Source of the DNA: Beijerinckiaceae bacterium
GTDB lineage: Bacteria > Pseudomonadota > Alphaproteobacteria > Rhizobiales > Beijerinckiaceae
Length of the DNA: 64,000 bases
Assembly (NCBI GenBank): GCA_947453155.1
Contig: CANGFE010000001.1
Location: forward strand, 62,001-126,000
Reading direction: 5' to 3'
The position numbers and the translations under genes are program-made. Shown piece by piece: positions 33,928 to 42,045 of this stretch. A model generated the notes under the pieces. It was not told the DNA's origin and made no database searches. It worked only from the letters and a program-made list of their open reading frames with translations. Every line of letters starts with the position of its first letter. The stretch's first letter is position 1.

Positions 33928-35286
33928 TTAGCTGCGCTGAGGATCAATGGGGCGCCGCACTTGATGGCGCCCCTTATCTATCATCCGGCCGCGATCATTG
34001 ATGGCCGCGCGTGTACTGTCGATGGCCAGCATCATTGCGCTCATCGTGCGCGTATTCGTCAGGCCGCTCCGCGTATAGCGAATGGATTGGCGCACGACCT
34101 CATCCAAACGCATCGTCACCACTTCCAATTCCTCATGCGACGGACATTTACGCGCATGTGACAGAAGACCGGAAAGCTCCTCCAAAATATCGTCAACAGC
34201 CTTCCGCTTTTGCTGCGCGAAAAGATTGCTGATCCAAGCCAGCACAGAAGTGAACCCACCGCCGGCAAACAAGCCAAGCCAAAGCCAATCTCCCCAGCGA
34301 TCCATGAAGGTCAATTGCTCGCGGTTGAGATAATCGACCGCGCCGGGATGGACCGGCAAAGCCGCACTCGTCGCACTGTCCGTATCGGGGGCCTTCAACA
34401 GATTGATCGTGGCCGTCGCATTGGCAATGCGCGAGCGCAATCGGAACAATTGCGCGGTGACATCCGAAACAGGCTGGCGATCAACTTTGGAGGAAGCCAT
34501 CAAGCGATAGGACACGCCGATGGTCGACAATTCCTCGACCGGCTTTTTGGGACGCCCACCAAAAGCGCCTTGCGGGATCTTGATCTCCGTATAGACCGGC
34601 ATGCGCAATGACAGAGCCTGCGCATTATCGACCGGCAGAAGATTGATTTCGCTTCCAACAGCGCGCGCATAATTGCGCACAATCTGTCCAGCCTCCGGGC
34701 TGACGGGCTCAGCAATAAAGACAATCGCATCGATCTGACGAGACTGAACGAGATTGGGCACTTGCGAAGCTGTTGTCGTCACAAAGCGTACATTTTTCTC
34801 GTTGAGATCATAACTCGACAGGACCCGGTTCAGGAGATCGCGATCGGGATCGACCATATCAACAAGCGCCAACCGTTTCCCGTTAAGCTCGGCAATGTCG
34901 GAAATTTTACGCGCGGCCGGCGCAGAAGGCGCCACAAAGATCAGAGCCTCTTCCCGCAGAATGGCAACCGTCAGCCCATTATTGGGCAGAACAATATCGG
35001 GGCGGACAACAGCAAATGGAACTTTGCCCATTTGAAAAGCTTCAGCAGCGCTTTGCTGCGTGTCATGAAATACGGGCTGAATGGAGATCGCAGCCTTTGT
35101 GTCGCGCAAACTTGCTGCAAAAGCGTCGATCAGAATTTGCTCGCTGGAACCATGATTGCCAACGGCGACCCGAAAATTCGTAGGCTTGTTGAAATACCAA
35201 TAGACGCCTGTGCCAATGGCAATCGCCGCGACAAGCGCCAACATGACGAGCGCGACCATAATCTCCCGACGTGGGAGTTTCGTCAT
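33928..35286 (-). CDS. Membrane-anchored TAXI-family (TRAP-type) solute-binding protein
   Basis: 452 residues from ATG 35286; an in-frame ATG at 35316 would add ten. An uncleaved-looking N-terminal helix (IMVALVMLALVAAIAIGTGV) is followed by a binding-protein domain starting FRVAVGNHGSSEQILIDAFA, with AAEAFQMGKVPFAVVRPDI and IAELNGKRLALVDMVDPDRD, typical of the TAXI group. After about residue 335 comes a second transmembrane helix (WLWLGLFAGGGFTSVLAWI), then a ~90-residue basic and helical cytosolic tail. Two membrane anchors and a cytosolic tail are atypical for a plain solute-binding protein and suggest a sensing role. It converges on the TctC-like gene with three bases between. Confidence 0.82.
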   Translation of the reverse strand: MTKLPRREIMVALVMLALVAAIAIGTGVYWYFNKPTNFRVAVGNHGSSEQILIDAFAASLRDTKAAISIQPVFHDTQQSAAEAFQMGKVPFAVVRPDIVLPNNGLTVAILREEALIFVAPSAPAARKISDIAELNGKRLALVDMVDPDRDLLNRVLSSYDLNEKNVRFVTTTASQVPNLVQSRQIDAIVFIAEPVSPEAGQIVRNYARAVGSEINLLPVDNAQALSLRMPVYTEIKIPQGAFGGRPKKPVEELSTIGVSYRLMASSKVDRQPVSDVTAQLFRLRSRIANATATINLLKAPDTDSATSAALPVHPGAVDYLNREQLTFMDRWGDWLWLGLFAGGGFTSVLAWISNLFAQQKRKAVDDILEELSGLLSHARKCPSHEELEVVTMRLDEVVRQSIRYTRSGLTNTRTMSAMMLAIDSTRAAINDRGRMIDKGRHQVRRPIDPQRS

Positions 35287-35408
35287 TTTGGAATGTCCTT
35301 CGCTGCGCCCCGTCATAACGGGAATGATAGTTCAGAACCGGTTAAGGCGGAACCCGCCTGACGCCTGACAGTTTCCTCTCATCCACCCCTTTTGGGCGGG
35401 AGGACAAA

Positions 35409-35771
35409 ATGGGCAAAACAGAACGCCGCGTCCAAGATTGGACCAGTCTCATCATTGGGTTTGGTATTGCTGTCTATCCATGGGTCGTGGGCTATTCGCA
35501 GGATGTCATGGCCACCCAAATCAGGTTGATCTCGGGCATCCTCATCTTCCTCGTGGCCGCCGCTGCCCTCATTCGCTTCGCCGAATGGGAAGAATGGCTC
35601 AACATGCTGCTCGGGCTCGCTGTCGCCGCGACGCCCTTCATCTTCAAACTGACTGGCAATGATATGGCCACACAAACTTTGTTCATCGGCGGCATTATCG
35701 TGGCTGCCATGTCAGCCTGGGAGCTGTGGATGATCCACCATCCAGAGGGAATTAAGCCCTTGCCGCATTAG
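35409..35771 (+). CDS. SPW-repeat membrane protein
   Basis: 120 residues with four hydrophobic helices. Two SPW-type repeats are visible, QDWTSLIIGFGIAVYPWVVG and EEWLNMLLGLAVAATPFIF, each a helix pair with the P-W or T-P turn. Inner-membrane protein of unknown function, common in alphaproteobacteria. GGGAGGACAAA precedes the ATG. It is followed 55 bases later by the glucan gene, with no clear functional link. Confidence 0.85.
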   Translation: MGKTERRVQDWTSLIIGFGIAVYPWVVGYSQDVMATQIRLISGILIFLVAAAALIRFAEWEEWLNMLLGLAVAATPFIFKLTGNDMATQTLFIGGIIVAAMSAWELWMIHHPEGIKPLPH

Positions 35772-35826
35772 GAAAAGCGGAACTGGTACGCTGGAGATTG
35801 TGTTCTCCCGCCGCAGGATGACGGGA

Positions 35827-37371
35827 ATGACCTCCACAGGCGACGTAACGAGACGCACGTTCACGACGGGGGCGCTCACCTTTCTGGCAAGCCCTGCCCT
35901 CACGCAAACGCGTGCCAAAGGTTTCTCGAAATATACGGTGATCGATCTCGCCCAGCAATTGGCTGCGGAAGCGTTTGATGCCTCGGTCGACAAAGAGCCG
36001 CCGCAACTTGCGCAACTTTCTTACGATGATTACCGCAACATCAGAATGCGACCGGAGGCGCGCATCTCTCTGGGTCAAAAGTTCTCGCTTGACCTTTTTC
36101 ATCGCGGCCACCTGTTTGCGCACAAGGTGACCGTCCATCTTCTTCATGAAGGACAGATCCGGGAGATCCTTTATCAATCGCGCATGTTTGACTTTGGCGG
36201 CCTACACCTCGGCCCGCTTGATCGCAGCATTGGATTTGCCGGCCTGCGATTGCGTTACCCTTTGAATCGGCCAGATGTCGCCGATAAATTGTCTGTCTTC
36301 CTCGGGGCGAGCTACTTCCGCTTTCTAGGGCGCGGGCAACGTTATGGACAATCTGCACGTGCGCTTGGCATCAATGCGGGCCTCCCTGGCATAACCGAGG
36401 AATTCCCTTTTTTCCGAAGCTTTTGGATTGAGGAAGCAGCGGATGAAACATCCAGCCTTATCATTCACGCATTGCTCGATTCACCCTCGGTGACGGGCGC
36501 TTATCGCTTTGAATTTTTTCCCGGCGAAGAAACCGTTGTCGACGTTCAATCCAGTCTGTTCCCGCGCGTCACGCTTGAGCAACCTGCCATTGCGCCAATC
36601 ACGTCGATGTTTCTGACCGGCTCACAAGATCGGCGCATGGCCGACGATTTCCGTCCCGAAGTGCACGACACCGATGGACTGCATATCGTCGCTGATGGCA
36701 AGAAGGTCTGGCTGCCCTTGCGCAATCCAACCCAATCAACCGTCACACATCACGCGGTCACCGATCTCCAAAAATTCTCTTTGCTTCAGCGACACCGCTC
36801 TTTCGATGATTATCAGGATCTCGAAGCCAATTATGAAAAGCGCCCCGGCTATTCCATCGAACCTGTCGGTGATTGGGGACGCGGTGCCCTTATTCTGTCT
36901 GAACTCGTCACCAATACGGAGATCCATGACAATATTGTTGTGAGTTTTTGTCCGGAAAAACCACTGCTGGCTGGAGAACGCCGCGAGTATAATTATCGCC
37001 TCTCGACGATCACCCATGAGACAAGCACCCTTGCCATCACACACCGCATCCTGACGCACGACACAGACACCGGCCGCCTCATCATTGCAGATTTTACCGG
37101 CGGAGATCTTTCTTATTGGCGCGAAGCTTTGAGTGACGTGACCCTCAATCTTCATTCAGACGGAGTGAATGCGCGCTCCCTCGATCTCAATTGGAATACG
37201 CATCTCAATGGCATTCGTGCCCGCCTCTTTGCGGCAGGCCCCTTTGCGCCTGAGGCAAAAATCAACGTCACTTTGCTAGCGCGCGGCCAGCCTCTCTCCG
37301 AAACACTGAGCTTGCGCCTGACGTCTCACGCACCGCCACAGGAACTGGCTGAGGGCAGAGGCGTTCGTTGA
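35827..37371 (+). CDS. opgG: Periplasmic glucan biosynthesis protein, MdoG/OpgG-OpgD type
   Basis: 514 residues from ATG 35827; in-frame ATG 35818 and GTG 35800 are alternatives. The start gives a Tat-like signal TRRTFTTGALTFLASPAL. The body matches the MdoG domain: FSKYTVIDLAQQLA, HRGHLFAHKVTVHLL, DRSIGFAGLRLRYPLN, LGASYFRFLGRGQRYGQSARALGINAGL and VTDLQKFSLLQRHRSFDDYQDLEA. It takes part in backbone or branch formation of osmoregulated periplasmic glucans. A Tat signal is known for OpgD rather than OpgG of enterobacteria, so the subtype is open. No opgH is visible in the window. Confidence 0.92.
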   Translation: MTSTGDVTRRTFTTGALTFLASPALTQTRAKGFSKYTVIDLAQQLAAEAFDASVDKEPPQLAQLSYDDYRNIRMRPEARISLGQKFSLDLFHRGHLFAHKVTVHLLHEGQIREILYQSRMFDFGGLHLGPLDRSIGFAGLRLRYPLNRPDVADKLSVFLGASYFRFLGRGQRYGQSARALGINAGLPGITEEFPFFRSFWIEEAADETSSLIIHALLDSPSVTGAYRFEFFPGEETVVDVQSSLFPRVTLEQPAIAPITSMFLTGSQDRRMADDFRPEVHDTDGLHIVADGKKVWLPLRNPTQSTVTHHAVTDLQKFSLLQRHRSFDDYQDLEANYEKRPGYSIEPVGDWGRGALILSELVTNTEIHDNIVVSFCPEKPLLAGERREYNYRLSTITHETSTLAITHRILTHDTDTGRLIIADFTGGDLSYWREALSDVTLNLHSDGVNARSLDLNWNTHLNGIRARLFAAGPFAPEAKINVTLLARGQPLSETLSLRLTSHAPPQELAEGRGVR

Positions 37372-37396
37372 ACACAAACGTTCAGCGGAGAGACGC

Positions 37397-37471
37397 ATGA
37401 ACAACATCATTTATATTGTTGGCTTGGTGGTCGTGATCGTGGCGATCCTGAGTTTCTTTGGGCTGCGCTAG
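37397..37471 (+). CDS. 24-residue single-pass membrane peptide
   Basis: A 24-codon frame with GGAG six bases before ATG 37397. The peptide is almost one transmembrane helix: polar MNN start, core IIYIVGLVVVIVAILSFFG, then a basic LR end. It lies 25 bases after the glucan gene and 76 bases before the MFS gene start, in the direction of both. Very short frames like this, with a full ribosome-binding site and a helix of exactly membrane length, are credible. I recall similar short peptides annotated in related alphaproteobacteria but cannot verify it here. Function unknown. Confidence 0.6.
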   Translation: MNNIIYIVGLVVVIVAILSFFGLR

Positions 37472-37547
37472 GCTCTGGCCTAAAGACGCCTCTAGGGCTA
37501 AACGGTGCATGTGGGACGCAAGTGGAATCGCGCCCCTCGGAGCGCCG

Positions 37548-38762
37548 ATGACCGAAGCAAACCCAGCACAGCCGCTTGCCCTCGGGCCCACGCAAACCAG
37601 CATTGGCCGCGCGCTCTTCCTGCTCCTTGGTGGCATTATTTCGTCCGCCCAACTCGGCAAAGCCTTTGTGGCTATGCCATTGCTCCAAGCTGAAATGGCT
37701 CTCCCGTTGACGGTGGTCTCTTTCCTCATCGCCACCTTCGCGACCCTGGGCGCCCTTTTTGGCATGGGCACGGGGCTTGTGGTGAAACGCATCGGCAGCC
37801 GGAAAGCCTTGATCGGCGGCATGATCGTGATGGCGCTCGCAAGCTTGGCGGGCTCACAAGCGCAAAGCCCAGAGGCCATGATGGTCTCGCGTGTCATCGA
37901 GGGGATCGGCTTTTTGGGCGCCGTGATTGCCATTCCCGATGTCCTCGGCCATGTGGCCACGGGCAAAGACCGCAATTTCTTCCTCGGGCTCTGGGGCACA
38001 TTCATGCCCACGGGGACGGCTTTGATGCTGTTGATCGGCCCAGCCCTGCCCCTGATCGGCTGGCGTACGCTCTGGCTTTCCCAGGCCGTGCTCGCATTAG
38101 CCTATGCGGGCCTCGCCTATGCCTATCTGCCCAATACAGCCTCAAGCGCACCGGCCGGCGGCCCCAAGCTGATGGACATGGCCAAAAGGGTGCTCGCCAA
38201 TCGCGAGAGCCGACTGCTGTCGGCCGTGTTTGGCCTCTACACGTTTCAATATTTCATTCTGGCTGGCTTCCTTCCGGTCATCCTTGTCTCCACTCTCAAC
38301 CTACCATTGGAACGCGCCACTCTGTTCACAGCCGGCGTGGTGGCTGCCAATGCAGGCGGCAATGTCTGCGCCGGACTTTTGGCACGTGCGGGCTTTCCGC
38401 TCTGGGTGAGCATGGGGGCTTCTCTGGCCTCCTACGCGCTGCTCTCACCCCTGCTCTATTCGCTGAGCATATCAGCCGATGTGATTGCCATTCTGGCGGC
38501 CGTAAACCTCTGGATTGCGGGCCTCCTGCCCGGCTCCATTTTCGCGGCTGTGCCGCGTTTGGTTCGCGGGGAATTGGTCACCCCAACCATGGGCCTCATC
38601 CAGCAGACGAGCAATATTGGTCAGTTTCTGGGGCCGGTGGCTGCGGGCTATTTCGTCACCCATTTCGGCTGGCCTGCCATTCCCTATTTGCTTGTGCCCA
38701 TGGTCGCGCTGGGCCTCTGGTCCGTCGTGGCCTTACGCCCCCTGTTCAAGACATCTCCCTGA
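37548..38762 (+). CDS. Major facilitator superfamily transporter
   Basis: 404 residues from ATG 37548, with GGAGC six bases upstream; longer in-frame starts add residues with no family sequence. Twelve hydrophobic segments in two halves. The first inter-helix loop carries a GTGLVVKRIGSRKALIGG motif A variant (the usual G-x3-D/N-R-x-G-R-R pattern), and later parts such as VSRVIEGIGFLGAVIAIPDV are typical. Secondary transporter of the inner membrane, substrate unknown. Followed 78 bases later by an iron-type binding protein, possibly unrelated. Confidence 0.9.
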   Translation: MTEANPAQPLALGPTQTSIGRALFLLLGGIISSAQLGKAFVAMPLLQAEMALPLTVVSFLIATFATLGALFGMGTGLVVKRIGSRKALIGGMIVMALASLAGSQAQSPEAMMVSRVIEGIGFLGAVIAIPDVLGHVATGKDRNFFLGLWGTFMPTGTALMLLIGPALPLIGWRTLWLSQAVLALAYAGLAYAYLPNTASSAPAGGPKLMDMAKRVLANRESRLLSAVFGLYTFQYFILAGFLPVILVSTLNLPLERATLFTAGVVAANAGGNVCAGLLARAGFPLWVSMGASLASYALLSPLLYSLSISADVIAILAAVNLWIAGLLPGSIFAAVPRLVRGELVTPTMGLIQQTSNIGQFLGPVAAGYFVTHFGWPAIPYLLVPMVALGLWSVVALRPLFKTSP

Positions 38763-38840
38763 TATGGACAAGGCCAAAGCCCCCCGCTAGGACTCAAGAA
38801 AGACAATCAATAAGGCCCGAAATGGGCTTCGGGAGGTCAC

Positions 38841-39872
38841 ATGAACATGTCACGTCGGGCGCTCGCAGGCGTCCTCGCTCTGGCGGCCACATTCGGTCCT
38901 GCTCTCGCCCAAGACAAGAAGCCTGTGTGGCTCGATGAGACGCTCCTTCCCGCTGCCAAAGCCGAGGGACAGGTCGTCGTCTATTCCACGACCAATGAGC
39001 AAGAAGGCTTGCCGCTCTGGAAAATCTTTGAAGATGCCACCGGCATTAAGGTTCTCTATGTGCGCGCATCCGATGCACAAATTCTCTCGCGCGTGATCAT
39101 TGAAGCGCGTGCAGGTCAGCGCACGTGGGACATTGCCCAGACGGCGAATGTTCAAAAATTTCCGCAGGAATTCTTGCTCGATTATGAGCCGATTGATGCG
39201 CAGAAAATGATGCCATCAGCGCGCGGCCCGAAGAACAAATGGTACGGCATGTATGCCAATTACAATGCGCCAGCCTATAATACCAACCTCGTAAAGCCCG
39301 ACCAGATTCCGGCAAAACTCGAAGACTTCGTCAAATTCCCGCAATTTGCTGGCCGCATCGTCATTGACGACACCGATACGCCTTGGATCGCCGCCGTCTT
39401 TGAACATTATGGCGAAAAGCGTGCGCGCGAAATTTTGGAGGAATTTGTCACCAAGATGAAACCCGTTGTGCTCGACGGTCACTTGGCGATTGCTCGCGCG
39501 GTTGGCAGCGGCGAATATGCCTTCGCGCTCAACAATTACCTGAACCTCACTTTGAACGTGAAGCTCGCAGGTCAGCCGACAGATTTTTGGGTGATGGAAC
39601 CTGTCACTCTGTTCTTCGGTCAATCAGGTGTTGCCGCCAAGGCGCCCCATCCCAATGCGGCAAAGCTGGCTCAGAACTTCATCGTCAGCGCAGAAGCGCA
39701 ACAATTCCTGACTAAGTTTGGACGCCTGCCCACACGCCCTGATGTCGAGACCAATCCCAAGGGCGTTCTGGCCGGCATTGAAAAAGCAAAAATCTCCACC
39801 GTTCTTCTCGACCCTGACGATGAGAAGAAATGGAGCCGCACATTCAAAGAAATTTTCCGCTCAGGAAAATAA
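38841..39872 (+). CDS. Iron(III)-type ABC transporter substrate-binding protein
   Basis: 343 residues. Signal peptide (RRALAGVLALAATFGPALA, cleavage before QDKK). Layout matches the AfuA/FbpA-like group of periplasmic binding proteins (cluster-D type): EGQVVVYSTTNEQEGLPLWKIFEDATGIKVLYVRASDAQILSR region, MYANYNAPAYNTNLVKPDQIP, RIVIDDTDTPWIAA and EYAFALNNYLNL. The ligand may be ferric iron or a small organic such as a phosphonate or polyamine. No transporter partners lie next to it. A hairpin over the ribosome-binding region precedes it and a strong terminator follows. Confidence 0.88.
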   Translation: MNMSRRALAGVLALAATFGPALAQDKKPVWLDETLLPAAKAEGQVVVYSTTNEQEGLPLWKIFEDATGIKVLYVRASDAQILSRVIIEARAGQRTWDIAQTANVQKFPQEFLLDYEPIDAQKMMPSARGPKNKWYGMYANYNAPAYNTNLVKPDQIPAKLEDFVKFPQFAGRIVIDDTDTPWIAAVFEHYGEKRAREILEEFVTKMKPVVLDGHLAIARAVGSGEYAFALNNYLNLTLNVKLAGQPTDFWVMEPVTLFFGQSGVAAKAPHPNAAKLAQNFIVSAEAQQFLTKFGRLPTRPDVETNPKGVLAGIEKAKISTVLLDPDDEKKWSRTFKEIFRSGK

Positions 39873-39880
39873 GAAGAGAC

Positions 39881-39913
39881 AAAAAAAAGGCGGGCAAAGA
39901 GCCCGCCTTTTTT
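39881..39913 (+). terminator. Bidirectional terminator between convergent genes
   Basis: AAAAAAGGCGGGC pairs perfectly with GCCCGCCTTTTTT across the five-base loop AAAGA (13-bp stem). It lies nine bases after the binding-protein stop on the plus strand and abuts the RatA-like gene's stop on the minus strand. The A- and T-runs on both flanks let it serve both genes. Confidence 0.92.
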
Positions 39914-40364
39914 ATGCGCCGTAGATCTCGTCGGCCCGTTTTTCAAACGCTTCCGCAAATTTGCGAAACGCCGTGTCAAACATGGCGCCCATGAGCAGGC
40001 CCAAAGTGCGGCTGGCAAATTCATAAGAGATCGAAAAGCCAACCTCACATCCACCACCTTCGCGGTCAGTGAAGGTCCACTTATTCTCAAGATGGCTGAA
40101 CGGCCCGTCGATATATTCGACCAGAATCCGGCGGCGCGGACGATCTAACGCCACACGGCTCGTAAAGCTTTCGCGGATGGCTTTGTAGCCCACCTGCATC
40201 TCAGCGACGATAGTTTCCACGCCCTCACCACTCTCCACGCGGCGGCGAATACGAAGGCCCGTACAAAGTGGCAAAAATTGCGGATAGGTTTCGACGTCGG
40301 CCACGAGGTCGAACATCTGCGCCGCGCCATGGCGCACAATCCGCGTTGTGTTGAAAGAAGGCAT
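39912..40364 (-). CDS. RatA/Coq10-family START-like protein
   Basis: 150 residues with the START-like fold seen in Coq10 and RatA: NTTRIVRHGAAQMFDLVADVETYPQFLPLC at the start, EMQVGYKAIRESFTSRVALD in the middle and FAEAFEKRADEIYGA at the end. Alphaproteobacterial members beside lipA are usually named ubiquinone-binding or RatA-like. I favour a Coq10-type role in ubiquinone handling; the toxin name rests on an E. coli paralogue that binds 50S ribosomes. Its end overlaps the bidirectional terminator. Confidence 0.9.
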   Translation of the reverse strand: MPSFNTTRIVRHGAAQMFDLVADVETYPQFLPLCTGLRIRRRVESGEGVETIVAEMQVGYKAIRESFTSRVALDRPRRRILVEYIDGPFSHLENKWTFTDREGGGCEVGFSISYEFASRTLGLLMGAMFDTAFRKFAEAFEKRADEIYGA

Positions 40365-40432
40365 CGTCCGTTCCAGTTTCCGGATTGCCTTCTAGCATGG
40401 CTTTCGGCGCAGAAAAGCCCCAGGCGAAGGCT

Positions 40433-40993
40433 TCAGCCTAGCCCGCCCCTCACCGGGACTTTATTGAGAAAATCGTCGATATCCCGACGCGACCGCAGGA
40501 TAAAAATAATGCGGTTGCGCCGCTCGCGAGCAATCAGGGCAGAAATGCGGGGCGCAACATCGGCAGGGAAATTCCAGATCCGCCGCAAAAGTGCCCCATC
40601 GAAGCGACGCGGACACCCAGGCGCCATCTCATCTTCTTTGCCCGAAGGAGGCCTGAGCATCTTGCTGAGGGCCCGAAAGAAGCAAACCGGCATGGGCGCA
40701 TCAATATAGACGAGCCAATCAGCCCGACAGACGCGAAGATCGAGCGTGGCCGGAAAGGTCCCACTCATCACCCATTCATCCCGGCTGGCCAGTTCCTGGA
40801 CTTCCGCTGTCCAATCCTCAACGCTTGGCCGCTCCCATCCCGGGCGCCAAAAGTAACGCTCAAGCGGAAAGAAGGGTAAGCGCAACCGTCCCGCGATCAC
40901 TTGGGCCAGCTCGGATTTACCTGCACCGGGTGAGCCAATCAACATCACCCTGCGCGGCGGTACTGGGTCAATCCGACGCGCATCGTGGTACAT
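40433..40993 (-). CDS. P-loop NTPase, adenylate-kinase-like
   Basis: 186 residues from ATG 40993, with GAGGAGG seven bases upstream. Walker A is GSPGAGKSELA near residue 22. Further elements are PLERYFWRPGWERPSVEDW and WVMSGTFPATLDLRVCRADWLVYIDAP, which match the topology-modulation/FlaR-like small kinases annotated as AAA or adenylate-kinase-like. Phosphate acceptor unknown. It starts 12 bases after the lipA stop and is 68 bases from the RatA-like gene, all in one direction, so it probably belongs to the lipA transcription unit. Confidence 0.82.
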   Translation of the reverse strand: MYHDARRIDPVPPRRVMLIGSPGAGKSELAQVIAGRLRLPFFPLERYFWRPGWERPSVEDWTAEVQELASRDEWVMSGTFPATLDLRVCRADWLVYIDAPMPVCFFRALSKMLRPPSGKEDEMAPGCPRRFDGALLRRIWNFPADVAPRISALIARERRNRIIFILRSRRDIDDFLNKVPVRGGLG

Positions 40994-41005
40994 GACCAAA
41001 CCTCC

Positions 41006-41983
41006 TCACGCCTTAGATTTCGACTCCCGAGCTGCCTTGAGCCGAGCGAAATCTTCCCCTGCATGATGAGAGGAACGCGTGAGAGGCGAAGCGGATGCAA
41101 GCAAGAAACCTTTTGCCCGCGCCACGCTGTCATAAGAGGCAAATTCATCAGGCGTAACGAAGCGCACGACCGGATGATGCTTTTTGGTTGGCTGCAAATA
41201 CTGCCCGATGGTGATGAAGTCGACATCCGCCGAGCGCAGATCATCCATCAATTGCAGCACTTCGTTCCTTTCCTCACCCAAGCCAACCATAATGCCTGAC
41301 TTTGTGAAGATGGACGGATCCAATTCCTTGACCCGCTGCAACAAGCGGATCGAATGGAAATAGCGCGCACCGGGGCGCACCGTCAGATATTTGGATGGCA
41401 CCGTCTCAAGATTATGATTGAACACATCTGGACGCGCCGCCACCACGACTTCCAAAGCGCCTTCCTTGCGCAAGAAATCGGGCGTCAAAATCTCAATCGT
41501 TGTCTTCGGTGAAGCTTGGCGGATCGCGCGGATCACTTGCGCAAAATGCTCGGCTCCACCATCCGCCAAATCATCACGATCCACCGAGGTGATGACGACA
41601 TGTTCAAGCCCAAGCTTAAAGACCGCTTGCGCGATATGCTCTGGCTCTTTCGTGTCGAGTGGCGCTGGCAGACCGGTCTTCACATTGCAAAAAGCGCAAG
41701 CGCGCGTGCATGTGTCGCCCATGATCATGAAGGTCGCGTGCTTCTTTTCCCAGCACTCGCCAACATTCGGGCAGCCTGCTTCTTCGCAAACTGTGACCAG
41801 ACCATTTTCTTTGACGATGCGATTGGTCTCAGCCCATTTGGGCGAGCCAGGTGCCTTCACACGAATCCAATCCGGCTTACGCAGGACAGGATTATCGGGG
41901 CGATGCGCCTTCTCAGGGTGGCGCGGTGCCGCTTCGCCCTTTTTGCGCGGATCATCGTTCAGAAGGTCGAAAACAACAGCCAT
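41006..41983 (-). CDS. lipA: Lipoyl synthase
   Basis: 325 residues. Radical-SAM enzyme that inserts two sulfurs into octanoyl groups on lipoyl domains, needed by the pyruvate dehydrogenase proteins encoded just downstream in the window. Both clusters are seen: auxiliary Cys66, Cys71, Cys77 ([12 protein letters not shown]) and radical-SAM Cys92, Cys96, Cys99 (CTRACAFC). The C-terminal RSS motif is present as [11 protein letters not shown]. Length normal. Together with pdhABC and lpdA this forms a lipoate-dependent gene set. Confidence 0.98.
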   Translation of the reverse strand: MAVVFDLLNDDPRKKGEAAPRHPEKAHRPDNPVLRKPDWIRVKAPGSPKWAETNRIVKENGLVTVCEEAGCPNVGECWEKKHATFMIMGDTCTRACAFCNVKTGLPAPLDTKEPEHIAQAVFKLGLEHVVITSVDRDDLADGGAEHFAQVIRAIRQASPKTTIEILTPDFLRKEGALEVVVAARPDVFNHNLETVPSKYLTVRPGARYFHSIRLLQRVKELDPSIFTKSGIMVGLGEERNEVLQLMDDLRSADVDFITIGQYLQPTKKHHPVVRFVTPDEFASYDSVARAKGFLLASASPLTRSSHHAGEDFARLKAARESKSKA

Positions 41984-42045
41984 GACCGTCTCGCTTGTTT
42001 GTCGGGAAGGTCTATCCCCGATCGCCCCTCAGGCCAAGCCCGAAC

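Noticed and set aside
34762-35361. 199-residue plus-strand frame inside the TAXI-like gene
   Set aside because: Antisense to a gene with clear family sequence, no motif of its own.
39912-40364. RatA-like protein read as a toxin of a toxin-antitoxin pair
   Set aside because: No antitoxin gene is next to it, and the position beside lipA fits the Coq10-like subgroup.
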